DNA from: an uncultured Corynebacterium sp.
Lineage (GTDB): Bacteria; Actinomycetota; Actinomycetes; Mycobacteriales; Mycobacteriaceae
Reading direction: 5' to 3'
NCBI RefSeq assembly: GCF_946222305.1
Contig: NZ_CAMIHZ010000025.1
Span: 1 to 33,590, forward strand
Length of the DNA stretch: 33,590 nt
Positions 33,183 through 33,590 of the stretch are shown here, piece after piece. The stretch's first letter is position 1; each line of letters starts with the position of its first letter. The position numbers and the translations under genes are program-made. Below the pieces are notes generated by a model, which worked only from the letters and a program-made list of their open reading frames with translations, was not told where the DNA came from and searched no databases.

Positions 33183-33536
33183 TCGTATACAAGCCTTTCG
33201 CTTTTCTTTTGTTCAGACGCAAGTAGCGCCAGTTTAACCGCCTACCATTGTAGAGCCTAAGGCAGACGGGATGGTTCAGGGGCAATCGATTGGGACCAGC
33301 CCCAGCGGGAGTAGCTATAGGATGAGCCTCTCGACGTGAATCTGCCAAGATCCACAAAGTGAATTGGGTAAAATTCGGCCAAATCAATCGGTCCAAATTC
33401 AACTGAGTAAATCGGATAAAACGAAAAACGGCACGGGGCACCTCACTGGCCGCGAAACTTCGAAATCTGATAACTCAGACCGAAGCATTCACGGAACAAT
33501 GACGTACCCCGCACCGTTTAATATTTATGTTTTTGA
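33183..33536. other. Intergenic region between the 5S rRNA and the TPR gene
   Basis: About 354 bases with no convincing gene; a small minus-strand frame overlapping the TPR start has no motif. A good -10 element TACAAT on the minus strand is at 33247-33252, roughly 60 bases before the TPR start, with no clear -35. The region is AT-rich near 33340-33420 and next to the 5S. I could not see a strong terminator after the 5S. Confidence 0.4.
33247..33252 (-). promoter_or_regulatory. Candidate -10 element for the TPR-HAD-tlyA operon
   Basis: TACAAT in the context GGCTCTACAATGG on the minus strand. The expected -35 position lacks a good TTGACA-like hexamer, so this rests on the -10 alone. Confidence 0.35.
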
Positions 33537-33590
33537 TGCCGGCGGCGACCTACTCTCCCACACCCTCCCGAGTGCAGTACCATCGGCGCG
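33537..33590 (-). rRNA. rrf: 5S ribosomal RNA, 3' end only
   Basis: The reverse complement reads GCCGATGGTACTGCACTCGG then GAGGGTGTGGGAGAGTAGG and GTCGCCGCC. This is the conserved 3' part of actinobacterial 5S rRNA, including the GGUACUG and GGGAGAGUAGG blocks. The gene runs off the right edge. An rRNA operon (23S then 16S further right, minus strand) is expected outside the window. Confidence 0.93.

Noticed and set aside
32268..33260. A 330-residue plus-strand open frame with hydrophobic repeats (VAVPIVAVIAVVPIV)
   Set aside because: It is the mirror of the RD-repeat coding region of the TPR gene; the pseudo-membrane pattern comes from the antisense of Arg/Asp codons.
33175..33441. An 88-residue minus-strand frame before the TPR gene
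   Set aside because: No motif or ribosome-binding site; it overlaps the TPR start and the candidate promoter.

Overview
The window reads as a chromosomal segment of a Corynebacterium-like mycolic-acid actinomycete, with moderately high GC overall. The main evidence is a long minus-strand block that matches, gene for gene, the order I recall for Mycobacterium tuberculosis Rv1691 to Rv1713: TPR protein, HAD phosphatase, small protein, tlyA, nadK, recN, steA, steB, pyrG, Nudix, xerD, ParA-like, scpA, scpB, rluB, cmk-der. It also carries a fused cmk-der, a GapX-type GAPDH, a SteA/SteB pair and a DUF222-HNH protein. I cannot name the species from sequence alone.

Left end (1-2251): the end of a probable integrated island. 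It holds a lower-GC DUF4041/GIY-YIG coiled-coil protein and an unrecognised acidic protein with a repeat-rich promoter. It stops at a 3' tRNA-Pro-like fragment that keeps its own terminator, which looks like the distal attachment site of an element inserted in a tRNA gene beyond the left edge.

2366-10943: core accessory metabolism and envelope genes. A PAP2 phosphatase and a DUF5129/TPM-like membrane protein lie on the plus strand. They converge on a minus-strand run of gapX, a proline iminopeptidase-like hydrolase and a membrane-anchored esterase. Divergent from gapX are fhs (formate-THF ligase) and a small lipoprotein.

10957-24130: replication, segregation and division block, all minus strand apart from one insertion. 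It contains rluB then cmk-der (ribosome maturation and CTP pool), pldP-like then scpA then scpB (chromosome organisation), pyrG then Nudix then xerD (CTP synthesis, nucleotide sanitation, dimer resolution), and steA then steB (cell separation) ending at a strong terminator. A plus-strand DUF222-HNH gene with its own promoter separates scpB from rluB.

24212-33182: a two-gene cassette, a DUF3558-like lipoprotein followed by a 598-residue WXG/PPE-like protein, sits between recN and steA, which are neighbours in the mycobacterial order. Upstream is the run TPR/RGG protein, HAD, small protein, tlyA, nadK, recN. The right edge is the 3' end of a minus-strand 5S rRNA, so an rRNA operon lies just outside.

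The best candidate for an undescribed system is the lipoprotein plus WXG/PPE-like pair, which resembles ESX (type VII) substrate modules but has no visible EspG or Esx partner. The tRNA-bounded island edge is second.
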